A stretch of 64,000 bases of DNA from an uncultured Prevotellaceae bacterium (GTDB lineage: Bacteria > Bacteroidota > Bacteroidia > Bacteroidales > Muribaculaceae): positions 1-64,000 of the forward strand of contig ONRP01000028.1 in assembly GCA_900320245.1 (NCBI GenBank). The letters are read 5' to 3'. The translations under genes and the position numbers were made by a program. The notes beneath the pieces are model-generated. The model made no database searches. It worked only from the letters and a program-made list of their open reading frames with translations, and was not told the DNA's origin. This document shows, one piece after another, positions 1 to 8,573 of the stretch (position 1 is its first letter; every line of letters starts with the position of its first letter).

Positions 1-253
1 TTTCACCGAGGACGGCTGGTACCGCATCGAGGCTTACGCTGTTGCTGATGGCAAACTCCCGAGTGATCCCATCGCTTATGAGTTCATCGTTAATCCCGCC
101 ACCGGCTTGAGCGAGATGACTGGCAGCAAGACCGTTGCTGGCGTACGCTACTTCAACGCAATGGGTCAGGAGATGCAGGAGGCTAACGGCATGACGATCG
201 TTGTTACCACCTACACCGACGGCACCACCAGCACCGCTAAGGTGATGAAGTAA
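1..253 (+). CDS. C-terminal end of a secreted protein with type IX-like tail (5' partial)
   Basis: The frame is open from the window edge to TAA at 251-253. The readable 83 residues end in a motif V-RYFN-x2-GQEM, then GMTI, then VTTYTDGTTSTAKVMK. The same tail closes the proteins at 19449-20672 and 46276-48144, and occurs out of frame at 35781-36671. It resembles the type A sorting domain of type IX secretion cargo (a GQ motif followed by a short strand and terminal Lys), with a longer last hairpin, so surface export is inferred. The catalytic or binding part lies outside the window. A strong terminator follows at 324-355. Confidence 0.75.
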   Translation, partial: FTEDGWYRIEAYAVADGKLPSDPIAYEFIVNPATGLSEMTGSKTVAGVRYFNAMGQEMQEANGMTIVVTTYTDGTTSTAKVMK

Positions 254-255
254 TG

Positions 256-300
256 CAGTTAACAGTTGATAGTTAATAGTTAACAGTAAATAGTTAGCGA
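256..300. repeat. Degenerate heptanucleotide repeat
   Basis: About six consecutive 7-nt units of the form GTTAACA/GTTGATA/GTTAATA/GTAAATA lie between the stop codon and the terminator. The same 7-nt periodicity with drifting sequence recurs in many intergenic regions of the window. Confidence 0.7.
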
Positions 301-323
301 TTGGCTATTGGCAGACAATTAAA

Positions 324-355
324 CGGGCGGCCCGCAACAGGGCCGCCTGTTTTTT
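324..355 (+). terminator. Rho-independent terminator
   Basis: A 10-bp GC-rich stem (CGGGCGGCCC paired with GGGCCGCCTG, one G-U), loop GCAACA, then six T. It ends the transcript of the partial gene at 1-253. Confidence 0.85.
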
Positions 356-445
356 GTGCGAGACATCCAGCCAGCATCCTTGCTCACCACACACACCCAT
401 CGGGCTAACGCAGGGTACTCGCCCAACAGGGTAGTGAAGAGGACT

Positions 446-680
446 ATTTTAGTAGTCACGTCCTGCGGACTCGTGTAGTTGACTGGGGCAAGCGACTCGT
501 CCAGCAGATTCGTTTAGCGGGGTAGTGCAAGGGACTCACTCGATAGACTCGTGCAGCACACTCGCCCTGCGCACTCGTATAGAGGACTGTGGCAAGCGAC
601 TCGTACAGTGCACTCGCCCTGCGGACTCGTATAGAGGACTGTGTCAAGCGACTCGTGCAGCGCACTCGCCCAACGGGCGA
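446..680. repeat. 52-bp tandem repeat, degenerate toward the left
   Basis: Units starting at 554, 606 and 658 are spaced exactly 52 bp and are near-identical (CAGYRCACTCGCCCTGCG..., then ACTCGTATAGAGGACTG). More diverged copies with the ACTCGT motif extend left to about 446. A 69-codon minus-strand frame crosses it, but its residues simply follow the repeat, so no gene is called. Confidence 0.7.
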
Positions 681-681
681 G

Positions 682-899
682 CCTCTGAGTAACCCGTGGT
701 AATGCTGACTATCGAGCGCAGCGAGAAAGTCAGCATTACCACGGGCAATGACGTACTAAAGGATGTCGCCGGAGGCGACCCCATTATAGGCGAGGAGTCG
801 CCTCCGGCGACGATACAGAGAGGCCACCATCGCCCGTGGTGCCTGTCAGTGCACTCGCTGCGCTCGTTTCGTTGACAGGTACCACGGGTTACTCAGAGG
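682..899. repeat. Nested inverted-repeat cluster (three hairpins inside an outer palindrome)
   Basis: The outer arms are 682-699 and 882-899 (18/18). Inside lie hairpin A, 693-710 with 728-745 (18/18); hairpin B, 765-779 with 797-811 (15/15, arm GTCGCCGGAGGCGAC); and hairpin C, 833-848 with 873-888 (15/16). The motif CCCGTGGT occurs four times in alternating orientation. Loops A and C carry a GAGCGCAGCGAG-like core in opposite orientations. No coding frame is credible here. It resembles a REP/BIME-type element in organisation only. Confidence 0.8.
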
Positions 900-985
900 T
901 CACCCTCCGGGTGTCTCATCGAGAAAAAGGGAGGTTGATGGCCCCCGTGAGTGTAAGTGTGGTTTCAGAAGGCAAGAAGGTTTTA

Positions 986-1087
986 TTTTAGTTTTTAGTT
1001 TTTAGTTGTAAGTGTGATTACTCTCGCCCTCTTGTAGCAACATCAGGTAACTGTACTAAAAACTAAAAACTTAAAACTAACAACTCA
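986..1087. repeat. Converging heptad repeats (TTTTAGT / ACTAAAA)
   Basis: TTTTAGT is repeated three to four times from 986. From about 1050 its reverse complement ACTAAAA is repeated with drift to about 1087, so the two blocks can form one long imperfect hairpin. No gene is seen in the stretch. Confidence 0.65.
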
Positions 1088-1226
1088 CATCTTTCTTGTC
1101 TTCCTGTTTATCCGTATCGCGTCAGCCTTAGTATTTCTTGTACTTCTTGTTTTCCCTGTATCCGTATCGCGGATGCCTCTTTAACCTCTAACCTTTAACC
1201 TCTAACCTGCGAGCGCAGCGAGCCCC
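1088..1226. repeat. Dispersed intergenic modules downstream of the transporter
   Basis: The stretch holds a module GCGTCAGCCTTAGTATTTC (about 1119) whose inverted relative lies near 61148-61190. Heptads TCTAACC/TTTAACC follow at 1180-1207, then the GCGAGCGCAGCGAGC core at about 1210-1224. Nothing coding is seen. The transporter gene stops immediately after it, at 1228 on the minus strand. Confidence 0.55.
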
Positions 1227-1227
1227 C

Positions 1228-2910
1228 CTATACTGCGAAGATGATGATGAGTTCGGCAATAAGGACGCGCATAAACATCGTCAGGGGGTATACCGTGGCA
1301 TAGGCTACAGCAGGAGCGTCGTTACCGGCGGTGTTGTTGGCATAGCCCAGCGCAGGGGGGTCGGTGGTGGCACCGGCCACGAGGCCCATGATGGTGCAGT
1401 AGTTCAGATGCAGTTTGCCGCGTGCGACGACGACAGCGATGAGCAGCGGGATGATGGTGATGAGGAAGCCGTAGAGTACCCACATCGCACCGTTGGCGCT
1501 GAGCACCGTCGACACGAACTTGCCGCCGGCAGCAATACCCACCGAGGCCAGGAACAGGCACAGGCCCAACTCACGCAGCATCAGGCTGGCGGCGGTGCTG
1601 GTGTAGGTGACCAGACGTGCCTTGTAGCCATAGCGCCCGATGAGGATGGCGACCACGAGGGGACCACCGGCGAGACCCAGTTTCATGGGCACCGACATGC
1701 CGGGCAGCATGAAGGGGATAGAGCCGACGATGATACCCAGGAAGATGCCGATGAACATGGTGAACAGGTTGGGATGCTCCAGGCGCTTGTAGGAGTCACC
1801 CATGCGTTTGCCCAGACGGTCCACGTCTTCCTCGCGTCCCACGACGGTGAGGCGGTCGCCCACCTGCAGCGACAGGTTGGGGCTGGCAAGCAGTTCCACG
1901 CCGGCGCGGTAGATGCGGGTGATGTTGACCTTGTAGCCCTCGTGCAGGCGGATGGAGCCGATTTTGCGGCCATTGAGTTCGTTGTTGGTGATGACGATGC
2001 GCTTGCTGACGATGCCCTTGGGCGAGGTCTCGAGTTGCCAGTCAAAGTCGACGTGCGGGCCGATGATGGCGTCGAAGATGTCCTGGTCGTTGGCGCTCAT
2101 GACGATGCGCAGCACGTCGTCCTGGTGGATGACGGTTTCGCCCTGGGGAATCTCGATGGTGCCGTCGGCACGCTTCATGCGCGAAATCGTGAAGTTGTGG
2201 TCGATGATGGCGTGCAGTCGTGTGACGGGGATGTCATAAATGAGTTTGTTGGTCACCTGGTAGGTCACCACGTGGGGCTTGAGTTGGCTGTCCTCCTTCT
2301 CACGCTCGATAGCCTCGATTTCCTTGTCGGTGTTGATGCGGAAGATGGCCTTCAGCAGCACCATCGACAAGATGATGCCGATGACACCCAGCGGATAGGC
2401 GGCGGCATAGCCCAGCGACATCGACTCGTTGAGGTCGGCCGCATTGGCATTGTTGGTCTCGATGAGTGCCTGCTGGGCCGCACCGAGGCCCGGCGTGTTG
2501 GTCACGGCGCCGCTCATGACGCCCACCAGGTCGGTGATGTTGATGTGTCGGTCGATAAAGAAGATGGCCATGGCCACGGCCACGTTGAGGAACACGATGA
2601 GCATGGCGACACCGTTGAGTTGGATACCCTCGTGCTTGAACGACGAGAAGAAACTGGGACCCACCTGCAGACCGATGGAGAAGATGAACAGGATGAGGCC
2701 GAACTCCTGGATGAACTTGAGCGTTGGCGCATCGACGGTCACGCCCAGATGGCCGGCCAGGATGCCGCAGAACAGCACAAACGTTGCCCCGAGCGAGATG
2801 CCGAAGAACTTGATTTTGCCCAGCAGCACGCCGATGGCAATGACGATGGCATACACGATGAGGGTGTGTGCAACGGTGTTTGAGGTAAATAATTCAATAA
2901 GCCAACTCAT
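1228..2910 (-). CDS. AspT/YidE-family putative transporter (AAE antiporter fold with two TrkA-C domains)
   Basis: This 560-residue inner-membrane protein has two hydrophobic halves (residues 15-185 and 380-560) around a soluble middle. The middle carries two RCK-C/TrkA-C-like segments, about 205-285 and 290-370. The duplicated membrane half with an internal RCK-C pair is the architecture of the aspartate:alanine exchanger family, which includes E. coli YidE and YbjL. Both halves carry the family Gly/Pro-rich turn with a Thr-x-Pro/Asp-Pro pattern (NTPGLGAAQQ in the first, TTDPPALGYAN in the second). Substrate is not deducible. The gene lies 25 bp downstream of the HAD phosphatase on the same strand and is probably cotranscribed. 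The start is the ATG at 2908-2910. Confidence 0.85.
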   Translation of the reverse strand: MSWLIELFTSNTVAHTLIVYAIVIAIGVLLGKIKFFGISLGATFVLFCGILAGHLGVTVDAPTLKFIQEFGLILFIFSIGLQVGPSFFSSFKHEGIQLNGVAMLIVFLNVAVAMAIFFIDRHINITDLVGVMSGAVTNTPGLGAAQQALIETNNANAADLNESMSLGYAAAYPLGVIGIILSMVLLKAIFRINTDKEIEAIEREKEDSQLKPHVVTYQVTNKLIYDIPVTRLHAIIDHNFTISRMKRADGTIEIPQGETVIHQDDVLRIVMSANDQDIFDAIIGPHVDFDWQLETSPKGIVSKRIVITNNELNGRKIGSIRLHEGYKVNITRIYRAGVELLASPNLSLQVGDRLTVVGREEDVDRLGKRMGDSYKRLEHPNLFTMFIGIFLGIIVGSIPFMLPGMSVPMKLGLAGGPLVVAILIGRYGYKARLVTYTSTAASLMLRELGLCLFLASVGIAAGGKFVSTVLSANGAMWVLYGFLITIIPLLIAVVVARGKLHLNYCTIMGLVAGATTDPPALGYANNTAGNDAPAVAYATVYPLTMFMRVLIAELIIIFAV

Positions 2911-2935
2911 GGTGTTTTAGGGGTTTAGGGGGTTG

Positions 2936-3604
2936 TTATGAGATTTGGATTCCGTTCTCGACGACATCCAGGATGTCGATGGGGTTGTTCACGATGACGT
3001 TAGCATGGTACTCGACCAGTTCCTTCGTGCTGCGGAAGCCCCAGGTCACGCCCACCGAGTCGACACCGGCACGGCGTGCGGCTTCCATGTCCACGCCGCT
3101 GTCGCCCACGTAGAGCGTCTCGGCCTTGGCAACTTGGGCCTGGCTGAGGATGGCAAACAGGACGCTGGGGTCGGGCTTGACGTTGACGCCCTCGCGATGC
3201 CCCTCGATAGCCACGAAGTCGATTGTGGGGAAGTAGTGGGCGATGATCTTGTCCACAGCCTGCTGGTACTTGTTGCTGGCCACTGCGATGCCCACGTTCT
3301 TGTCCTGCAGGTCCTGCAGCAATTCGGGCATGCCGTTGTAGTGCTTGGTGTAGTCGGTGCAGTGCTCGTTGTAGTACTCCATGAAGTCGCCCAGCACGCG
3401 GTCGACGGTCTCGTCGTCGCGCGCGTCTTCGGGCAGCACACGCGTCATCAGGCGGCGCACGCCGTTGCCAACGAAGTAGGGGTAACTGGCCATCGAGTGG
3501 GTGGCATAGCCGTTGCGCTCCAGCGCATAGTTGGCGGCCTGTCCCAGGTCCTCGATGGTGTTGAGCAGGGTGCCGTCCAGGTCAAATATCACGAGTTTCT
3601 TCAT
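2936..3604 (-). CDS. gph: HAD-superfamily phosphatase, phosphoglycolate phosphatase-like
   Basis: The 222-residue protein starts with the HAD motif I FDLDGTLLNT (nucleophile Asp at about residue 8, acid/base Asp at 10). Motif II is VASNKY, the motif III Lys lies in KPDPS and motif IV is YVGDSGVDMEAARRAG. A helical cap sits between motifs I and II. This is the Gph/PgmB branch of HAD hydrolases, likely hydrolysing a small phosphorylated metabolite; phosphoglycolate is the family default, not proven here. Length is normal. A TACCTTTG promoter element lies 23 bp upstream of the ATG, and the gene leads a two-gene unit with the transporter. Confidence 0.82.
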   Translation of the reverse strand: MKKLVIFDLDGTLLNTIEDLGQAANYALERNGYATHSMASYPYFVGNGVRRLMTRVLPEDARDDETVDRVLGDFMEYYNEHCTDYTKHYNGMPELLQDLQDKNVGIAVASNKYQQAVDKIIAHYFPTIDFVAIEGHREGVNVKPDPSVLFAILSQAQVAKAETLYVGDSGVDMEAARRAGVDSVGVTWGFRSTKELVEYHANVIVNNPIDILDVVENGIQIS

Positions 3605-3626
3605 CTCTCACTTGCTTTGATTACTG

Positions 3627-3634
3627 CAAAGGTA
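3627..3634 (-). promoter_or_regulatory. Promoter -7 element of the gph/transporter unit
   Basis: The minus strand reads TACCTTTG, matching the Bacteroidetes TAnnTTTG consensus, about 23 bp before the ATG at 3604. The rest of the 3605-3962 gap holds only the divergent amylase promoter. Confidence 0.65.
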
Positions 3635-3866
3635 GTCATTTTATTTGATATACCCGATGAAAACCTTAACAATGATGACCAGGTGCAGGCATTCTGCCAT
3701 TTGTTACCCTGCGTTCACGCCAAGGCGATGCCCCGCAGCCTATACTGTTATCAATTTTTTGGCAGCCATACCGGGCGTGGTGGTGCCTGGGAATGGGTGC
3801 AATCGTTTGCACTGATTTTTTTGTCCCGCATGACAGCCTCCTATAAATAATGTGGGTCGAAATGTG

Positions 3867-3874
3867 TAATTTTG
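3867..3874 (+). promoter_or_regulatory. Promoter -7 element of the amylase gene
   Basis: TAATTTTG on the plus strand matches TAnnTTTG. The start site would fall near 3881, leaving a leader of about 80 nt before the amylase ATG. No clear TTTG box is seen at -33. Confidence 0.6.
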
Positions 3875-3962
3875 GAGACACGAAGAACCGTTGATGGGCG
3901 TCTGTACCCATCCCACCATCTGAATAACCAACGATTCAATCGATAACTCTAAAAAATAATTG

Positions 3963-6900
3963 ATGATGAAAAAGACATTTACGCTGATTCTTGCGCTTGT
4001 GGTGTCGTTGCTGACACTGCAGGCAAGCGCCCAGATGTATATCGTGGGCGATGCGCCGTTCGGCAACTGGAATCCTGCCGGCGGTGTCCTGATGACCGGC
4101 CGTCCCGACGGCACCTACATCTACACGGCCACCATCAGTGGCAAGGTGTATTTCGTGTTTGGCACGGCACTGGCTTCGTCATCTGATGACTGGCCCACGT
4201 TCAACAACAACTACCGCTATGGCCCGCTCGTCGACGGGCAGGTGGTTAACACCAACACGTGGGTGACTACCCAGCGCAGCCCCGAGGGTGCTTATTGCTT
4301 CACGGGCGACGGGTCGGTATACCGTATCACGTTCGACACGATCAACAAGCGCTTCAGGGTTGATAACGAGAGCGCTCCCGTGGATCCTGTCACGGGCCAT
4401 CTGTTCATGATCGGTGAGGCAGAAGGCAACTCGTGGGCTCCAAACAATGGTGTGGAGATGACCACGACCGACGGTAATGTGTTCACCTCGACGGTGACCT
4501 TCAACGGCGAACACAGCGAGGAGGATGCCAACGTGAGTTACTTCTCGTTCACGACCAAGTTGTCGTCGGGTGCCGATGACTGGAGCAGCATCCAGCCCTA
4601 CCGCCTGACACCCATCGCCGACGAGGGTACCAACTTCTGGGTAACTCCGGCGATGCTGGGTCATACCATCGCGCTGAATGAGCCGGGCACCAACGTGGAT
4701 GTGGCCTTCCGCATCCCCGCAGGCACCTACACCATCACCGTCAACGTCAGCAGCCGCACCTGCGTGATCACGCGCGAGAGCGGCGGCGGTCCCGTGGCCG
4801 GCAAGGGTTGGCCCGCGATGTATGGCGGCGTGATGCTGCAGGGCTTCTACTGGGACAGTTACAAGGCTACGCGCTGGTCCACGCTGACCGACAATGTTCA
4901 GGAGTTGGGCCAGTACTTCGACGTGGTGTGGGTGCCCAACTCGGGCAGTGTTGACGCCAACGGAGTGGGCGAGAGCATGGGTTACATGCCCGTCTACTGG
5001 CTGAAGCACAACAGTTGCTTCGGCACCGAGACGCAGTTGCGCGGCATGATTGATGCCTTCCATGCCCATAACACCAGCGTGCTGATGGACATGGTCATCA
5101 ACCACAAGAGTGGCAAGAACGGCTGGGTGGACTTCGCCAACGAGACCGTGACGGGTCCCGTGACCGGCGAGACCTACAGCATGACCTGGTCGCTGGCCGA
5201 CATCTGCAGCACCGACGAGTGTGTCGCTTCGGGCCATGCCGCCACGGGTGCTGCCGACGAGGGCGAGGACTTTGACGGCAGCCGCGACCTGGACCACACC
5301 AGCGCCAACGTGCAGCAGAACGTCAAGACCTACCAGCAGTTCCTGATGAAGGAGTTGGGCTATGACGGCTTCCGCTACGATATGTGCAAGGGCTATGCGG
5401 GCTACTATGTGGGCTTGTACAACCAGGCCAGCGAGCCCGCGTTCTCGGTGGGTGAGTATTGGGACGGCAATCCCGAGACCCTGCGCTGGTGGCTCAACGA
5501 GACCAAGCAGGACGACCGCATCCAGACCGCCGTGTTTGATTTCGCGCTGAAGTACCCGATGCAGAGCGCCTTTGCAGCCGGTAACTGGAGCGCCCTCAAC
5601 GACAAGGGTCTGGCTGCCGATCCCAACTATCAGCGCTACTCGGTAACCTTTGTCGACAACCACGACACGGGCCAAAACACCAACTACGACTGCCTGAAGA
5701 CCAACATCATGCCGGCCAATGCCTTTATCCTGACCATGCCCGGCACGCCGTGTATCTTCTACAAGCACTACCTAGCCTACACCGATGAGATCAACAACTG
5801 CATCAAGGCCCGCCGTGCTGCAGGCGTTCACAACCAGAGCGCCATCATCACCCAGCAGGAGAGCAGCGGCGGTTACATCCTGGAAACCCAGGGCACACGC
5901 GGCAACCTGTACCTGCAGGTGGGCGGTGCCACGGCCAACGGCTGCCCCTACGGCTTTGAGCCGGTGCAGAGCGGTGACGGGTACGCGCTGTACATCACCT
6001 ACGGCATCGACTGGCGCCATGTGGGCAAGGATGGCAGCATTCTGGGCCATCCCGTGGTGAGCAAGCCCGCCGGCAACTATGTGGACAATGTGAGCCTGAC
6101 GGTAGCCCCCAGTGCGAGCGGCACGAAACTCGTCTACACCACCGACGGCAGTGATCCCACCGTCACGAGCACGCTGATTACTGCAACGACGCCGCTGACC
6201 TTCACCGAGAACACCACGCTCAAGGTGGGTGTGCTCAACGGTGACCAGGTCGAGAACATCGAGCACTACATCTACACCATCACCGATGCCGCTACCACGG
6301 GCATCAACATCTATGTCAAGACCTCCAAGGCCAATGCCTATATCTGGGCATGGACCGACGAGGGCAGCGTGACGGGCGCCAACTGGCCTGGCAAGAAGAT
6401 CAGCAGCCTGGACAAGGTGACTGTCAACGACATCGAGTGGTATTGCCTGCACGTGGAAGCCGACGAGGTGAATGTCATCTTCAACAACGGTGCTGGCGGC
6501 TTTGAGAACCAGACGGCGATCATTAACGTGACGCGCGACGCCTTCTTCATCTATCCCAACACCGACCTGTCGACCTACAACTATGCGGCAGGCGACACCT
6601 ATCTCGACGTGACCGAGCGCTATGCCGGTGCCGGCAGCGCCAGTTTCGAGAAGGTGTATGTGATGGGTAACATCAACTCGGCCGGCTGGTTACCCAACAA
6701 CGGCTTCGAGATGACGACGACCAACGGTGAGAAGTATACCGCGACCATCAACTTCGTGGACCCCTACGGCGGCTACAGTTACTTCAGTTTCTCGACCGCA
6801 CTGGCCTCTTCGTCGAGCCAGAGCGCATGGGCCGAACTTGCAGGCAAGCGCATGGGCGCCATGACGAATAACTACCTGATTAGTCAGCCGTTGCTGGGTA

Positions 6901-7208
6901 CCAACCTGACTGTCGTGGCCGGCGAGAATTCCTTCAAGATTGCCACGGGCAAGTATAACCTGACGCTCTACCTGTCGCGGGGCATCCTTGTCGTTGAGAA
7001 GTGGACCGAGCCCCAGCCTGTCGTTCGCGGCGACGTGAACAACAGCGGTGTTGTCGACATCAACGACGTCACGGCCCTCATCGGCTATGTCCTCACGGGC
7101 AACGCCACGGGTATCAACCTGGACAACGCCCAGTGCGACAGCAGGCCAGCCATCGACATCAACGATGTGACGGCCCTGATCAACTTCCTGCTTGCGGGCA
7201 CTTGGTAA
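3963..7208 (+). CDS. Secreted multidomain alpha-amylase (GH13) with starch-binding modules and dockerin-like C-terminus
   Basis: About 1081 residues with a signal peptide at 1-22 ending ASAQ. Two related beta modules (about 24-140 and 145-270, SusE/SusF-like in pattern) precede the GH13 barrel (about 275-680). A chitobiase/Hex C-terminal-like segment (YTTDGSDPT), a CBM26-like starch-binding segment (IYVKTSKANAYIWAW) and a third copy of the N-terminal module (about 895-1015) follow. Two dockerin-like repeats (DVNNSGVVDINDVTALI and AIDINDVTALINFL) end the protein. Catalytic residues are visible: nucleophile Asp about 473 in GFRYD, acid Glu about 498 in VGEYW, and Asp about 568 in FVDNHD, plus DMVINH of region I. 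It should hydrolyse alpha-1,4-glucans outside the cell. No SusCD pair adjoins it. The in-frame TTG at 3960 is less likely than the ATG at 3963/3966. Confidence 0.9.
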   Translation: MMKKTFTLILALVVSLLTLQASAQMYIVGDAPFGNWNPAGGVLMTGRPDGTYIYTATISGKVYFVFGTALASSSDDWPTFNNNYRYGPLVDGQVVNTNTWVTTQRSPEGAYCFTGDGSVYRITFDTINKRFRVDNESAPVDPVTGHLFMIGEAEGNSWAPNNGVEMTTTDGNVFTSTVTFNGEHSEEDANVSYFSFTTKLSSGADDWSSIQPYRLTPIADEGTNFWVTPAMLGHTIALNEPGTNVDVAFRIPAGTYTITVNVSSRTCVITRESGGGPVAGKGWPAMYGGVMLQGFYWDSYKATRWSTLTDNVQELGQYFDVVWVPNSGSVDANGVGESMGYMPVYWLKHNSCFGTETQLRGMIDAFHAHNTSVLMDMVINHKSGKNGWVDFANETVTGPVTGETYSMTWSLADICSTDECVASGHAATGAADEGEDFDGSRDLDHTSANVQQNVKTYQQFLMKELGYDGFRYDMCKGYAGYYVGLYNQASEPAFSVGEYWDGNPETLRWWLNETKQDDRIQTAVFDFALKYPMQSAFAAGNWSALNDKGLAADPNYQRYSVTFVDNHDTGQNTNYDCLKTNIMPANAFILTMPGTPCIFYKHYLAYTDEINNCIKARRAAGVHNQSAIITQQESSGGYILETQGTRGNLYLQVGGATANGCPYGFEPVQSGDGYALYITYGIDWRHVGKDGSILGHPVVSKPAGNYVDNVSLTVAPSASGTKLVYTTDGSDPTVTSTLITATTPLTFTENTTLKVGVLNGDQVENIEHYIYTITDAATTGINIYVKTSKANAYIWAWTDEGSVTGANWPGKKISSLDKVTVNDIEWYCLHVEADEVNVIFNNGAGGFENQTAIINVTRDAFFIYPNTDLSTYNYAAGDTYLDVTERYAGAGSASFEKVYVMGNINSAGWLPNNGFEMTTTNGEKYTATINFVDPYGGYSYFSFSTALASSSSQSAWAELAGKRMGAMTNNYLISQPLLGTNLTVVAGENSFKIATGKYNLTLYLSRGILVVEKWTEPQPVVRGDVNNSGVVDINDVTALIGYVLTGNATGINLDNAQCDSRPAIDINDVTALINFLLAGTW

Positions 7209-7210
7209 AT

Positions 7211-7253
7211 TAGGAGTTAGGAGTTAGGAGTTAGGAGTTAGGAGTTAGGAGTT
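7211..7253. repeat. Heptad repeat TTAGGAG
   Basis: About six near-perfect copies of TTAGGAG follow directly on the amylase stop codon. This is the cleanest array of the 7-nt repeats seen throughout the window. Confidence 0.85.
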
Positions 7254-7254
7254 G

Positions 7255-7287
7255 GCATCCGCACCCTTTTGATGAGGGGTGCGGATG
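7255..7287. terminator. Hairpin between convergent genes
   Basis: GCATCCGCACCC pairs with GGGTGCGGATG around a loop of about 10 nt, between the convergent amylase and YARHG genes. There is no long T-run, so terminator function in either direction is inferred from position only. Confidence 0.5.
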
Positions 7288-7309
7288 TCTGCGTTGTAGG
7301 TCGCTACCT

Positions 7310-8488
7310 TTACTTCATGGTGGACTCGACTTGCTTGATGAGCAGATAGTTGAAACGCTCCAGGTCGGTGAGACGGACGGGTTTGCCCGACCGCTTGTAC
7401 CACGGCTGGCCGTCGAAATAGCGCTGCGTGGCGGGGTCTCTGAAGGTGTCGCCGTGACGGGCATAAATCTCGGCCCTCATGAGCGTGAGTACTTGTTTGG
7501 GGAACAGTTCCAGCATCTTGTTGGTTAATGGGATGACCGAGGCGAATGCCCACTTGCCCTCGAGCCCCTGATAGGGCGTCTGCACCTTGGTGAGCATCAC
7601 GGTGTCGCCCTCGTTGCCGATGGCGGGCATGTGCTCGACAAAACGCTCGTCACGGACCACAATGGCCTGCAGACCCTCGACGGTAAAGCGGATGTTCCAC
7701 TCCATCGGGCCCATGATGGCCGCTGCACCGCCTCCACCCGGCATCTTGCCCCAGTTGGGGCTGCTGGGGTCGCCGTGGCTGACGCGCCGGCTGCCATAGA
7801 GGATGTCCATCGACTTGAAGTCGCGGTTGATGTAGTAGCCGTTCAGTATGCCGGGGTCGGTATCATACTCGCTGCCGGTGTAAAAGGGGCATTTGGGCCC
7901 GAACACCGCGTTGTGGCCGTCGGGCAGGGTGTAGTTGCCCATGACGAGGTATTGGGCCAACGACGTCCAGGTGCCATCATTGCGCTGGTCATTCGTGATG
8001 TTGAGCAGCACCATGACCGGGTGGTTCTGGGCATTGCGCCCCACCAGCAGGATGTGACCGGCGACTTGCTCGATACTGACCCTGACATCGGGTCTGTCCG
8101 ACAAGACGATGTTGCGCCCCTTGACCTTGAGCGGCTTGATGGCGATGACGTCTTCGGGGATGTCGCTCTGCATGATCGGGCTGAAATAGACCTGCCGGTC
8201 ATCGTTGTCGTAGAACGTCTCGTAGATGCCCACACCGTTGGTCCACAACTGGCTGTCGTCCTTGAGCAGGTACTTGGCCGTCGACAGGACCTTGAGCGGC
8301 TTCTCGCGCGATGCTGTCCAGTCGGCAATCTCGCTGTTCAGGTAAGTGGCCATATCGCGGTCGTCCAGGTACATGCGGGAATAGACCCTGCGTTGGGCGT
8401 GTGACGGAACAGGTAACAGGGCCGTGAGTAACACTAACGAGAGGATGAGCAGTCGGCAGCAACGGTCGTGACAGGGTGATATCTTCAT
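7310..8488 (-). CDS. Secreted YARHG-domain protein
   Basis: A 392-residue protein with an N-terminal signal peptide (LLILSLVLLTALLPVPSHAQ). Its C-terminus matches the YARHG domain: the motif EIYARHG, then FRDPATQRYFDGQPWY and a final helix (LTDLERFNYLLIKQ). YARHG is a small extracellular domain often at the end of bacterial cell-surface proteins; its ligand is not established. The central 280 residues are not recognised. The start at 8488 is preferred because a TACCTTTG promoter lies at 8516-8523, making the longer in-frame ATG at 8518 untranscribed. It is divergent from ruvC. Confidence 0.75.
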   Translation of the reverse strand: MKISPCHDRCCRLLILSLVLLTALLPVPSHAQRRVYSRMYLDDRDMATYLNSEIADWTASREKPLKVLSTAKYLLKDDSQLWTNGVGIYETFYDNDDRQVYFSPIMQSDIPEDVIAIKPLKVKGRNIVLSDRPDVRVSIEQVAGHILLVGRNAQNHPVMVLLNITNDQRNDGTWTSLAQYLVMGNYTLPDGHNAVFGPKCPFYTGSEYDTDPGILNGYYINRDFKSMDILYGSRRVSHGDPSSPNWGKMPGGGGAAAIMGPMEWNIRFTVEGLQAIVVRDERFVEHMPAIGNEGDTVMLTKVQTPYQGLEGKWAFASVIPLTNKMLELFPKQVLTLMRAEIYARHGDTFRDPATQRYFDGQPWYKRSGKPVRLTDLERFNYLLIKQVESTMK

Positions 8489-8515
8489 TGTGGTGAATGG
8501 GATTGGTGTATGACG

Positions 8516-8523
8516 CAAAGGTA
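8516..8523 (-). promoter_or_regulatory. Promoter -7 element of the YARHG gene
   Basis: TACCTTTG on the minus strand, 28 bp before the ATG at 8488. It sits back to back with the ruvC promoter. Confidence 0.65.
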
Positions 8524-8533
8524 ATGCTTTTTC

Positions 8534-8564
8534 TTGTAAAGGTGTGGAATATTAGTTAATTTTG
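8534..8564 (+). promoter_or_regulatory. ruvC promoter (TTG-N20-TAATTTTG)
   Basis: A TTG at 8534-8536 and TAATTTTG at 8557-8564 form a Bacteroidetes-type promoter. The predicted start site, about 8571, is only a few bases before the ATG at 8574, so ruvC would have an almost leaderless mRNA. The upstream ATG at 8562 lies inside the promoter and is excluded. Confidence 0.65.
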
Positions 8565-8573
8565 CAGCCAGCA

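Noticed and set aside
446-680. Possible CRISPR or coding repeat
   Set aside because: Continuous 52-bp tandem units without spacers; the minus-strand 69-codon frame merely follows the repeat.
1408-2883. Long plus-strand frame opposite the transporter
   Set aside because: Antisense shadow of a GC-rich gene; Asp/His/Gly/Val-rich with no domain pattern. The same applies to the long frames opposite the amylase, receptor, glpA, terminase, kinase and NRPS genes.
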